From NCBI GenBank assembly GCA_027596945.1, contig JADGJH010000187.1:1-26053 (forward strand): a stretch of 26,053 nucleotides of DNA, given 5' to 3'. A program made the translations under genes and the position numbers. Source of the stretch: Physocladia obscura (lineage: Eukaryota > Chytridiomycota > Chytridiomycetes > Chytridiales > Chytriomycetaceae). Numbering within the stretch: the stretch's first letter is position 1; every line of letters begins with the position of its first letter. Positions 9,278-19,087 of this stretch are shown one piece after another. Below the pieces are notes generated by a model. That model saw only the letters and a program-made list of their open reading frames with translations, was not told the origin of the DNA and made no database searches.

Positions 9278-10660
9278 TCAAAGGCCATCAGGCTCAACTT
9301 CAGATTGCATCTGAAATTCTCTAACCAAACTTTCTGATTCGAGTTCGTGCTCCTTGGCAACGTGCTCACTCAATAGATCTTCCCGCACAAATGACTTCAG
9401 ACATATAGCACATTCAAACCCATTGTCCTTCCCACAATGATTAGTTTTGTGGTTATTTAACATCTAAAATTTGGAAACTGTGAGAAACTTATTTCTCTTT
9501 AAAACTCTCCTCCTAACCTTTCGTGTCTTGAATTTTTTGTTACATGTCATACAAGAAAAAGACAATTCTTTCGAATGAATATATGAATGCTTAGTTAGAT
9601 CCTGGTTTCAAAGCACGATTAAAAAATCAATAAATATGTGAATGCACTCAACTGCTCGGGTTTTGAATTGCTTTAGACAAATTTCGCATTCATGCTCTCG
9701 CATATTCGTATGATCCATTATGTGAATTCTCAAATCCTAATTTTGGCTTAACAAACGATCGGAAATTAAAATGCTCACAGTGGCACGCTTATAAGCCGCA
9801 GGGCACTGGTCGCATATATATGGCTTCTCAGATGAATGTACAAGACTGTGACTCCGCAACTCCTACCGAAAAATAAAATGTGGTTGGGAAATAGCGAATA
9901 ATATAGCCACCCACCATTGCTCGCTTAAACATTTTTCCGCATTCCAAACATTCGAACCGCTTAATATCTTGATGAATGATGTCATGCTGTTTGAGTTCCT
10001 GGAAACAAAACAGGGTTAAGACTCGACACCTAAAATATTGTACAAAAAAATATATAAGTATATCGATGCTACATACCGTTTTACGCTTGAAACACTTTCC
10101 GCAGACAGGACAGGGCTGATTGAAAAACAAAAATTAAAAAAAAGGTAAGAGCGATGATATTGAATTCCGGCTGGAATTAAAAAGGAAACATCTCTTACAA
10201 AAGGCCGGTCATCAGAGTGCTTTGGCTCGTGGTGGACAAGCTCCTTTTAAAATTAATTTTGGTTTGAGGTCATAAAACGAGGCGCCACCCAAAAAATTCG
10301 AAACTACATTACACACACCTTTTTTGTTTTGAACAAACTTCCACAAGTTGAGCATTCGAACATTGGCTTTTTTATTTCTTTCCATTCAGCCTCCGCAGAT
10401 TGCAGTTGTGTTCCACTGTCACAACCAGCAATTCCAGACAGCGAGGGCAATGAATATGCCGACGAAATTGGAGTCACCGGATCAAGCATACCCATTAACA
10501 TTAGATTAGAAGCAGTAGTAACGTCATCGAGAGAAGTGAATGATGAGACTGCTGTTGTTGTTGATGACGAACTCGTCGCATCGCCAATAAAGAATCCGGC
10601 ATCAGATGGAAAGCGGAATTCATCTAGATCTTGATCCAGTAGTAATGAGTTCAGATCCAT
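9278..10660 (-). CDS. C2H2 zinc-finger protein, seven fingers in modular exons
   Basis: Eight exons: 10660-10319, 10243-10199, 10115-10077, 9998-9915, 9862-9779, 9736-9653, 9601-9518, 9463-9278. They give 315 residues from the ATG at 10660. The first 95 residues are acidic and Ser/Thr-rich (MDLNSLLLDQDLDEFRF at the start), like an activation domain. Seven C2H2 fingers follow, with first Cys at residues 103, 131, 159, 187, 215, 243 and 272. Six are C-x2-C-x12-H-x3-H; the last is x12 with x4. All introns are phase 0. Exons 4-7 are each exactly 84 nt, and exons 2+3 (45+39) also sum to 84. Linkers diverge from the TGEKP type except SSEKPY. It is probably a nuclear DNA-binding regulator with unknown targets. 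In-frame Met codons at 10759 and 10813 could extend the start. Introns are 42-83 bp. Confidence 0.88.
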
Positions 10661-10970
10661 CGTTGAATATGCCAGAAGTGAGTTGAGCCCTTTCTGGTTT
10701 TTGCGAGTGCAATTTTGGGGGATTGATGAAAATTTTTTTTGATCTTGTTGTATCACCATGTTGATAACAGCATCACAAAAGGGATGCCATTTTACCAGAT
10801 GAGATAAAAACAAAAGATAAAAACTTCATTATAATCTTTTCCATATATACATGAGAAAAATACAAAACAGCAAGTATCAAATTTATTCTTTTCCAAATGA
10901 TGCAGGAGAAAAGCAAAGAGCAAAAAAATCAAAGTAAATATAAAACAAGAAAAAAATAAAAGGGGGGTTC
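10661..10970 (-). other. Spacer between two tandem zinc-finger genes
   Basis: This stretch must hold the 3' end of the 10971-12854 gene and the promoter of the seven-finger gene. A minus-strand AATAAA (plus-strand TTTATT at 10882-10887) lies about 85 bases after the upstream stop. The part nearest 10660 remains open in the seven-finger reading frame up to 10813, so some of it may be coding. The rest is A/T-rich with no other feature seen. Confidence 0.5.
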
Positions 10971-12854
10971 CTAAACGATTTCCTCAGTATCGTCTCTCGT
11001 AGAGGCATTTCGGATCCTCTCCTGCTCTCTTGTGCAAATCATGTTCTTTTGATGCCTCCGTAATGCATCCCGCCGTGTGAAAAAAACACCACACAATTCA
11101 CACGATATAGTTTTTTCGTACATTTGCGCCACAGAAGGTGCTTTTTCAATCTCAACCATGGCAGTAGTGTTTTCAATTTTTCTGTGGGTGAAATCATGAC
11201 GTTTGAGGTCTTGTGCACGAACAAACTCTCGTTTACAAACTGCACATGTGAAAATTTCCTTGCCAGGTTCGTGTTGGCGCATATGCGTACGAAGACTGTT
11301 GATTGTTGCAAAAGGCCCACGATAGCAGTGGTGGCATATGAGATGCGATGGAGCCAAATATAAATTTGTGCCGCTGGAAGTTGCCATGGATCCATTGCCA
11401 ACTTCCTGCTTAACTTGATTGAACGTAGCAGATTCAAGTGAAAATTTTTCGAACTCGACACTAGTTTTTGATTTCTTTATGTTTGCATGCATGTAATCGG
11501 AAGTATCAGTTGGTATTTTTTTCGGCCGGCCGCGTTTTTTTGTCACATTTGGCGTAAGAATTTCCGTGTGATTTCTCGGAGCAGCTTTTTTTTCAAGTCT
11601 TGGGCGATAGTCTTTATCAGTCTTGTCAGTATATGTTTGATTCCGTGTGTCGTTATCTGCTTCGTCCCAGGCATCATCCAACAGCAATTGCACCTTTTGG
11701 CTTTGCCTACCAATTTCAAATTTATCGCCAGTAGGTGTCAACGCTTCTACTTGTTTTTCTTTTTGATAAGGTTTCAAATTCCTCACATTCACCATTACGT
11801 CACTGTCCGTTTCCGTAGTTTCACTCATTTCGCGTGTGTCATCAAATGTATAGTCCATCGAATCTTCGGGCGAAAATAAAGGAAAGCACAAAGACACAGC
11901 TGACGTTCGTCTGTTTTCGAAAACTGTTATTTCAGAGATATCTCCTAATCCTATTGTAATTGAAGCCGTATTAAAATCTTCGAAATCGACAATATCAGTT
12001 TCTTCAGCAGCCACATCTGCAACCAATGCTTCCAGTGAAATAGCCGCATCGGTATCAACAGAGCTATCGCTGAATATATCTGGTTGTTGCTGTTGGAAAA
12101 GTAGGGTCGATGAAGTCCCAGAACCTTCAATTTTCAGTGCCTGCGAAAGGTGATTTTGGTGCAGATGATAAAAAGAAGATGATAATGCGGAAGATCCCGG
12201 GATATTGTCAAATAGAATATTTTCGAGTCCTTTTGAATCAAATCGTGAAAGTTTCAAGATTTCGCCTTGTTCATTTGGTTGGTCACGGAAGTTTCTTGCG
12301 GCTGAAAGAGATGCTGACGCGGAAAGAACTGGAGAGCGCATATCAATTGATGAAATGTGGATGGCGCCGACTTGCGTTGGTGCAGAAGAGCGGAGGTGTT
12401 GGAGCTTTGGGGATTGATTACTGCGCCACTGAGATACGAAATTTCCCATATCTTGTGGGAATATTGGCGGGGAATTTAGCTGATTGATTAACAACGGATT
12501 CTGCATCCAGAGCAAGTCCGAATTACTTGCCGGTGGAAGTAGCGGCGATTGCATTGTTAAGGCTTGGTTGTTTGAGTTGTTATTGATGTTTGAGGTGTAT
12601 CCAAAAAATCCATCGTTCATGAGAAACGAAAATGGAAGAAGACCCAGTTGCGCGTCTTGGTCTGGAAGGTGAAGAAACGCGTTGGCGCCAAAGTTGTCAG
12701 CGCAAAACAAGTTGTAGCTTCCGTTTCCGTTTACCATAGCGTCACGATCCAAATGCATTCGGCTAGATTCGCCCAAAGGTATTGGTAATGCATCTTGTTG
12801 CCGAATGTTCGGACAACTATTTGCGGCGTCTTTACTGGTTCCCCCACGGTCCAT
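10971..12854 (-). CDS. C2H2 zinc-finger/AT-hook transcription regulator
   Basis: A single uninterrupted frame encodes 627 residues. Residues 1-200 are Asn/Ser/Leu/Pro-rich. About 265-345 is strongly acidic (DIVDFEDFNTASI) and could be an activation domain. An AT-hook (KKRGRPKK, residues 439-446) indicates minor-groove DNA binding. Three C-terminal zinc fingers follow: C507/C510/H524/H528 with an x13 spacing; C537/C540/H553/H557, canonical; and C585/C588/H601/C607, where Cys replaces the last His with x5 spacing. A 27-residue spacer separates fingers 2 and 3, so the third may not bind DNA in register. It is upstream of, and tandem with, the seven-finger gene, but unlike it has no introns in its fingers. 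It is probably a nuclear sequence-specific regulator; I recognise no named orthologue. Confidence 0.88.
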   Translation of the reverse strand: MDRGGTSKDAANSCPNIRQQDALPIPLGESSRMHLDRDAMVNGNGSYNLFCADNFGANAFLHLPDQDAQLGLLPFSFLMNDGFFGYTSNINNNSNNQALTMQSPLLPPASNSDLLWMQNPLLINQLNSPPIFPQDMGNFVSQWRSNQSPKLQHLRSSAPTQVGAIHISSIDMRSPVLSASASLSAARNFRDQPNEQGEILKLSRFDSKGLENILFDNIPGSSALSSSFYHLHQNHLSQALKIEGSGTSSTLLFQQQQPDIFSDSSVDTDAAISLEALVADVAAEETDIVDFEDFNTASITIGLGDISEITVFENRRTSAVSLCFPLFSPEDSMDYTFDDTREMSETTETDSDVMVNVRNLKPYQKEKQVEALTPTGDKFEIGRQSQKVQLLLDDAWDEADNDTRNQTYTDKTDKDYRPRLEKKAAPRNHTEILTPNVTKKRGRPKKIPTDTSDYMHANIKKSKTSVEFEKFSLESATFNQVKQEVGNGSMATSSGTNLYLAPSHLICHHCYRGPFATINSLRTHMRQHEPGKEIFTCAVCKREFVRAQDLKRHDFTHRKIENTTAMVEIEKAPSVAQMYEKTISCELCGVFFTRRDALRRHQKNMICTREQERIRNASTRDDTEEIV

Positions 12855-13358
12855 GTACTTATCACTAGTGCGGATAAAGATATTGCTCGTTCTCTCGTGC
12901 TTGGAGTTTGTCTTGGCGCGAGTCTTGTTTAACTTCGGCTTGCTAATACTGATTTGCCGTTGTAGCTTTTTCTTTGTCCGGGTTTTGTTTGTTTATTTTT
13001 TATTGAGTGGAAATAAGTCAGTGGAGTTGAAATCAGTGCGTTTTCTCAATTAGCCTTCGTCTGTAGTCCGCTTAGTGTTTGTTCTCTGTAAATCTTCGTA
13101 TCATATTTCTTAAATTAAGGTGGGCTACTGCAACTGGCGTTCAGATAGAAAAAGCGAGAGAGAGAGAGAGCACTTTTGCCTGATTGGAAAAAACACAACT
13201 CTCCTCCACATTTTGACGAGATTTTTTGATATGCCTTTCGTTAATTGGAACTGGTAATATCTGTTCAGGGTGGGATACGCAAGCCGAATTCCCGCCCTCC
13301 ACTTGCGACCCTTGAAAGCGGAAAACCATTTTGAAAACAAATCAAAAAAACTAAAACG
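12855..13358. promoter_or_regulatory. Divergent promoter region between zinc-finger gene and Lcb1
   Basis: A 504-bp gap separates the starts of two divergently transcribed genes, so it should contain both promoters and 5' UTRs. It holds a GA microsatellite (about 13156-13170) and T-rich stretches. I see no recognisable TATA box or named binding site, and the short open frames on both strands look like chance. Confidence 0.5.
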
Positions 13359-15273
13359 ATGTCACAAACATTTGTCAGCGAAACGGCACACAAAGTAGTT
13401 ACCGCCGTCAACTCAACTGTATCACTTGCGTACGATGTCTACTCGAAAGTACCGGGCGCAACGGTTGTGTACAAGTATGTCAGGTATGTTGCTACTCTAT
13501 TTTGTTAATGAACTGATTTAATTATTGAAACATCTCTTTCTCCATTCCCTTGGCTTTTCCAGAGACTCGCACCAAAATGACCCTGTGCGCACGCTGCTTG
13601 AGCTTGTCTTCATTGTTGTGATGGCATGGTACTTTTTCAACAACAAGCCCAAAGGAAAGAATGAGGTCAAATTGACTGAAAAGGTTTGACATCTCCAAAT
13701 ATCGATTTTTGTGTTTAATCATCAAACTTTTAATTCCAGGAGATTCAAGAGCTTTGCGACGAATGGGAGCCTGAAGATCTGGTTCCTGAGTTGACTGAAT
13801 TGCAAAACTCGGACTTAGAAAATATGGCTGTGATTGCTGGGTAATATATTGGACATAATGCATTCTCTTTAGCCAAATTCTCATTAATACGAATAGTGCT
13901 TCCGGAACAAAAGTCAAGCTTGCTGATGGAAAAGAACGTCTCAATTTCGCTTCAAATAACTTCATTGGCGTCATGAATTCAGAACCAATCAAAGAAAAAG
14001 CTGTCGCTGCTCTTCGAAAATACGGTGTTGGATCTTGTGGACCACCTGGTTTTTATGGAACACTTGGTATCTTTTCTAAACCTTTTGGGAGTTTGATTTT
14101 GATATGCAAAACAAAATAGATGTTCATGTGGAACTTGAACAATCTCTTGCGCGTTTTCTTGGTGTTGAATCTTCCATCATCTATTCTCAGGGATTCTCTA
14201 CTGCTAGCTCTGTTATTCCAGCTTTCTCCAAACGCAGTGACATTCTCGTTGTGTACGTTCAATTTTATTGCCAATTTTATTGATACACAAGCGAAAATTT
14301 AAAGAAAATCACAGCGACGATGCTTGTGGAATGTCAATTCTCAAAGGTGTCGAATTGTCTCGTAGTACAGTCAAATTTTACAAACACAATGATATGAAGG
14401 ACCTTGAAACTGTGCTCAGAAAAGTTCAAGAAAGCACGAAAAAGAAGCCTCTTACCCGTCGTTTTATCATCACTGAAGGTGTTTTCACTGCGTACGGCGA
14501 TATTTGCAACCTTCCGGCGATCATTGCCTTGAAAGAAAAATATAAGTACAGACTCATTTTGGAAGATTCTCTTGGATTTGGTTGCATTGGACAGACTGGG
14601 CGGGGAACTCCAGAGCATTACGGAATTGCTGTAAGATTTAATTTCGTCTCCCATTTTAATAAACTTCTTCCCTTTTTTCTTTTTTTTTTTTTTTTGATTT
14701 TTTTGGTTTGAATAGCCCGCAGACGTTGACGTGTACGTTGCATCAATGGCCAACGCGCTCGCATCTTCTGGTGGATTCTGCGCAGGACGTAAAGAAATTG
14801 TTGAACATCAACGTCTATCTGGCCTGTCTTATACTTTTTCTGCATCTCTTCCAGCTCTACTTGCAGTATCTGCACTTGAAGCGCTGAAAGTTCTCGAAAC
14901 AGCTCCCGTTCTTGCTGTGCAGTGTCAGCAGAATGCGATTGCAATGCGTGAAGTCTTTCAAAAATCTGGCATTTCGCAGATTCGTGTCCTAGACACTTTC
15001 TCAAACACGCCAATCATTCACGTGCGTCTTTCCTCAAGACTTGCGAACCGTCAAGAAGAAGAGCACATTTTGCAAGAAGTCGTGGACACGTGTATTCGCG
15101 ATGGAGTGATTGTTACTCGTGCCAGATATGTTGAGGCTCAAGAACTTGCTCTGCCCGTTCCAAGTATCAAGATTATGGCAAGCGCGGGGCATTCCAAAAA
15201 AGATTCCGAGAAAGCAGCGTCAGTGGTCAAAGATGCTTTCAAGAAAGTTTTGAAAGTTCATCGTTTGGGATAA
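13359..15273 (+). CDS. LCB1: Serine palmitoyltransferase subunit 1 (Lcb1)
   Basis: Seven exons (13359-13483, 13563-13683, 13740-13840, 13897-14066, 14120-14252, 14315-14630, 14716-15273) join to 507 residues. With Lcb2 this subunit catalyses condensation of L-serine and palmitoyl-CoA at the ER, the first step of sphingolipid synthesis. A membrane segment ([15 protein letters not shown]) lies near residues 53-67. The family signature [19 protein letters not shown] (Cys163) matches human SPTLC1 around Cys133, the residue altered in HSAN1 neuropathy. Further matches are [36 protein letters not shown] and [21 protein letters not shown] see no Lys in the usual pyridoxal-phosphate position, as expected for the non-catalytic subunit. 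All introns are 53-85 bp GT-AG. AATAAA at 15310-15315 follows the stop. Confidence 0.95.
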
Positions 15274-15309
15274 TTCTTTGTTTTCGTCATATTTTGAGTT
15301 TCCGGCCGA

Positions 15310-15315
15310 AATAAA
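15310..15315 (+). terminator. Polyadenylation signal AATAAA of the Lcb1 gene
   Basis: AATAAA lies 37 bases after the Lcb1 stop codon. Confidence 0.6.
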
Positions 15316-15438
15316 TTCCCTTTCTGGTTCAACTTGAGTTTTACATTCAGTGGGAAGAGGCAAAGCCAAATTAACGGAGAACGCTTAGACTCTGTTTTGC
15401 ACTTGTTTTTTTACTTTCGAAAAATATTTGATCCATAA

Positions 15439-15597
15439 ATGTTTCGTAATTACGCACATGCAGTTGTCACTGCAGCTCCCATTCGAACATTTGTTATGGT
15501 AGTCAACAAAGCGGAAATGTTCTTGACAAACGTTGACACTTACCGCATTTCAAAAATCAAGAATGCAACTACTGTTGAATATCAACCCAAATCGTGA
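15439..15597 (+). CDS. Possible small protein of 52 residues, unrecognised
   Basis: An ATG-to-TGA frame starts MFRNYAHAVVTAAPIRTFVM. It has a basic/hydrophobic N-terminus that could resemble a mitochondrial presequence, and few acidic residues. It lies 124 bases past the Lcb1 AATAAA, where base composition is still gene-like before the AT-rich desert begins. A donor-like GTGACT overlaps the stop, so it might be a first exon, but I find no convincing next exon. It could equally be a gene remnant or a chance frame. Confidence 0.25.
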   Translation: MFRNYAHAVVTAAPIRTFVMVVNKAEMFLTNVDTYRISKIKNATTVEYQPKS

Positions 15598-17984
15598 CTA
15601 ATTCGGATCCACACTCCGACCATACCTGACATTGTAAAAGTCACAGCCACGAGAATCGGTTGGCATATTCAGTTGTTAAATAACAAAACAAATTACTATT
15701 TGTCAAGGCAAACTCACAAAATGTGGAAATAAGACGCTTAGAAGACTTGATTGCTTCATTTTTGAGTTTGATTCACCTAAAGCAATGTTTCAAATACTAA
15801 GAAGACTTTTGCATGTATTTATCAAGCCATTTAATAGAATACGAAGCTTGTGAGTCTTGGCAAGTCCTGTCACATAATTAAAAAAGATATATGATAATAG
15901 GTATTATGTTATTTACTTCTTCATTAAACGGTCTCTTATTTCCAGCTCTTAGTAAAGTATAAATCCATAAAATTGTGGCATACGAGAAGGGATTAAATGT
16001 TTGCAATTATTTTCAGGTGTGTTTTATTTGGAAGAAGTGAATTTCGACTTCAAAGAATGGAAGAAAAAAATTTACTATGAAATTACATTAATTATTTGAT
16101 AAAATTGCAACACACTTCGGGTGTCTTTTTTTTCCTTTCCAAATTACTATTGTTATGAGTGACTAATAAAATTTTAAGCATACTCTAAAATCCAATATTA
16201 CTTGAACATAGTAGGATGACTGTACAAAAATACTGGGCGTCAATTAATTGAAAGTGCGATATACATAACTAAGTCACTACGACCAACATTGTTGGCAGGA
16301 ATATTCCAAAAATAATTGAAGTTGAGAAAACTCTATGCAGACTCAAAGAATGCCGTCGGAATTGACTAGGAGAAAATGGGTAAAAAATAACTAAAAATCA
16401 CTCACTGCTTTTGCATAATAGTTGTAAAATAATCATAATTGTTGAAAGAATGTTCAAAAATATATTTGTCCACAATTTTTTTGTTGAATAAAAACCCATT
16501 TGCCGGTTTTGACAGATGATGAGCAAAAAGTAATTTCAATTCCATGAAAAGTTTTAAAGCTATTTATCAAATATCACAAAAAATTTACTCTGTAACTTCA
16601 AGAGTCTAAAAACCAGATTACTAATAGCAATAGATATAAAAATATTTCTTGGTATAAGAATTCAAATTCCAAGAATTTCCCCTAATTTTAATCGCTTTAA
16701 AAATAAATTCAAAACATTTTAATCGAGCTTTTTTATAACATTAAATCAACATGTTGGAAGTACCCACAAGAATCCATGAATAACGTTTTAATAAAACATA
16801 TTTAAATATATTTTGTTGACAGAAAATCTACTCAACGCTTTCCAAAAGTCATATTTTAGTCTGATAAAAAGATGTGCCTGATCATTAACTCAAAATTGAG
16901 AATTCAATATTAATCACTTGTTGAAGGAGAAAATTATTGCTACAGAACTGGTAGTGAACACAAAAGACAAAACAGACGCGCAATGAAACTGGCCGCGCTC
17001 GCCAAATCTCATTCGACCGAGGCTGACGGAGTTTCTGCAGCGCACTCGCTATTTTCCCAATCGAACTTCAGAAACAGATCCTAGACATGTCATTAGACTG
17101 AGTAAATTTTGTCAAGACAAATATTACGCATGTTTCTCACCAATTCAACTATCTCCATGTACAATTGTGCAAATCAAGTTTAATGGTGATGACACAACTG
17201 AAAAATGTCAATTTATGGTTCAGAAAATGATCCAGGGTCTTTTTTCAGACAAATACCTAAACTTATATGATGGAATTGTTGCTGGATGTATTGCATGATT
17301 TTTTGGGGGAAAATATAAAGACAACTAACAATATCCACAATTTTCAATCTAGCTATATAAAGTAGTGATTTACAGACATTTTTTATTGCATTGCCTTTTA
17401 CATATTTGTGTCCATTAATGACCAATTGCTTAAAGTGTCATTGTCCATACTCAGATATTTAAACCATCTTAGTATCAAAGGCAAGTAATTGAAGATGTCT
17501 GCACTTTCTTCTTGAAATTGCATTTGAAAATATGAGATAAATGAGAATTATGCTTGCTGTGATATTTTGAGAATTACATATCAATTAGTATCAGTTTCTG
17601 TCCAACAGATTTTCTTCATAATCAGAGAATGTTTGTGCAGCAATAGACTACAATTATCTGCATCTTGGCTGAAACCATAGTGACTAGAATGATTGCATTT
17701 ATAACTACTTGGTTCAAGCCTGCTCTAAACATTGAAAAATAGACTGTCAAAGTGCTGATGAACATCTTTGAAACTAACTGTTGACTTTATTCAATAATTA
17801 TCTTTATAAATATTCATTTATTATTTTGTAAATATTTGTTTATTTATATGTTGTATGTAATTTTATTCATTTATTGGTTGTCTGTTTGTTTGGTTCTTTT
17901 TGATTATTCATGTTTTTGTTTTTCTTATTTATTTGTTTTGTTTTTGGAGTTGAATTAATAAAATGAAGATGTTTTGAAAATGGC
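15598..17984. other. AT-rich gene desert
   Basis: About 2.4 kb with no frame longer than roughly 70 codons and no recognisable gene, RNA or element. Composition is A/T-rich throughout, ending in a T-rich stretch (about 17780-17960) with many TTTATTT-like words. The one exception is a short GC-richer patch near 16975-17085, described separately. The contrast with the tightly packed flanks suggests non-functional or decayed insertions. Confidence 0.6.
16983..17084 (+). pseudogene. GC-rich patch with a 33-residue open frame, possible gene fragment
   Basis: An ATG-to-TAG frame begins MKLAALAKSHSTEADGVS inside a roughly 110-bp patch whose composition matches genes of this genome rather than the surrounding AT-rich sequence. 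It may be an exon relic of a lost or displaced gene. I recognise no family, and no splice partners are visible. Confidence 0.2.
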
Positions 17985-18530
17985 ATGTTGTTTATGGGAT
18001 ACAAACAGCTCTTCAAGCCCAGTGGTGCATCAAGCTCAATTGATGTCTCTGCACTACCACAGGTCTTTCACCATGAGAGTGACAATTGGGGCTGCTGTAC
18101 TGGACTCACAGCAGTCCAAGGAATAAGTGCCAACCTTTTCTTTGCACCCCTTCCACCCCTGCCTTCCATGATACTTGAGACAGATCTAGCAATGCTGTGA
18201 AATGAGTTAGTGGATATCCTACAGTAGTGCACCATCCCCTAGATGGCGTATTCCTCAGGACTAGGAGGTGTCGGTATTGCCAGAAATGGAGTGGACTGCA
18301 TGATGATTGGACCAGCAAATACAAGCTTGCAAATAAAAGTTTACCACCATGTGGACAGGACACAGCTGTGCAACCAGGGCAATGGGTGATGAGGCAACTC
18401 CAGATGCAGCATTGACAGAGTGAAGTCTGGGTGTGAAAAGAAGGGTTCTTATTGCTGGTGTCAGAACAAGAACTCAGTATCTTAAATGGTGACAAAGAAA
18501 AACATTGTGTGTGAATTTATTGACCATACT
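17985..18530. other. GC-richer island with broken frames, possible decayed repeat
   Basis: This stretch is clearly less AT-rich than its flanks and has fairly long but interrupted frames on both strands: 71 and 62 codons on plus, 129 codons on minus (18495-18106, Cys-rich). No frame shows a family motif I know. The even composition, interrupted frames and position in a desert suggest an inactivated mobile or duplicated element, but no terminal repeats or target-site duplications were found by eye. Confidence 0.3.
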
Positions 18531-18545
18531 TACCTGTTTCTATTT

Positions 18546-18590
18546 ATTCTATCCATTCTATATATTCTATATATTCTATCTAGTCTATTT
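18546..18590 (+). repeat. Imperfect 9-bp tandem repeat (ATTCTATAT-like), five copies
   Basis: Five consecutive 9-mers read ATTCTATCC, ATTCTATAT, ATTCTATAT, ATTCTATCT, AGTCTATTT. It is a minisatellite-like tract just past the GC-richer island. Confidence 0.75.
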
Positions 18591-18940
18591 ATTTCCAGAG
18601 TGTGATGGATGGTACCTGGCTATTCTTAAGACCTAGCCAGGGTTCAAAAATTTCCTGAGTTTATTCTGGACCTATTCCCATTGATTTGCTGTGGTGAGTT
18701 TCAATTATTTAATGCAGATGTTCTAGGGTCACTGACTCTCCACTGCATACTGGCCTCAGCTGATGCCAGCTTTTGCTGATGGACCAGCTTCAAACTGATG
18801 AACCAGTTTTGGGTCAATGACCAAACTTTGCTTGGTGATCTTGCAGCTGCAATGAATAAGGACAGGAAGAACCTGACATTACACAATTGCCAAATGAAAA
18901 ATTGACAAAAAATCATTGAAAAGGGACTATTGAATTTCAA

Positions 18941-19087
18941 CCATTGGCAAGGAGCCATTTAAGTGGTACCATTGACAATGAACCATTGAAATTATATTAT
19001 TGACAATGGGCCAATTATTGACATTGAGCCATCTAAATAGTATTATTGCCAATGGACCATCTAAATGGTACCATTGACAATTGGCAT
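18941..19087 (+). repeat. Degenerate 28-bp tandem repeat with a dyad core
   Basis: Units of 28 bp start at 18941, 18969, 19015 and 19043; a truncated unit occupies 18997-19014 and a partial unit starts at 19071. Each unit carries a core close to CATTGACAATG, an 11-bp inverted repeat around one base, followed by a segment like GACCATCTAAATGGTA. Weaker relatives of the core occur just upstream, from about 18889. No coding potential is seen. Confidence 0.8.

Noticed and set aside
14631..14715. Lys-rich minus-strand frame opposite the Lcb1 intron
   Set aside because: The Lys run is the complement of an intronic poly-T tract; the sense strand is confidently Lcb1.
17030..17075. TTCGATT-containing minus-strand segment as a possible tRNA T-loop
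   Set aside because: The flanking five bases on either side do not pair and no other tRNA arms are present.
18615..18660. CCTGGCT/AGCCAGG hairpin followed by GGTTCAAAAATTTCC, resembling a tRNA-like box B
   Set aside because: No matching box A, no cloverleaf and no acceptor stem could be drawn, so a tRNA or tRNA-derived SINE is not supported.
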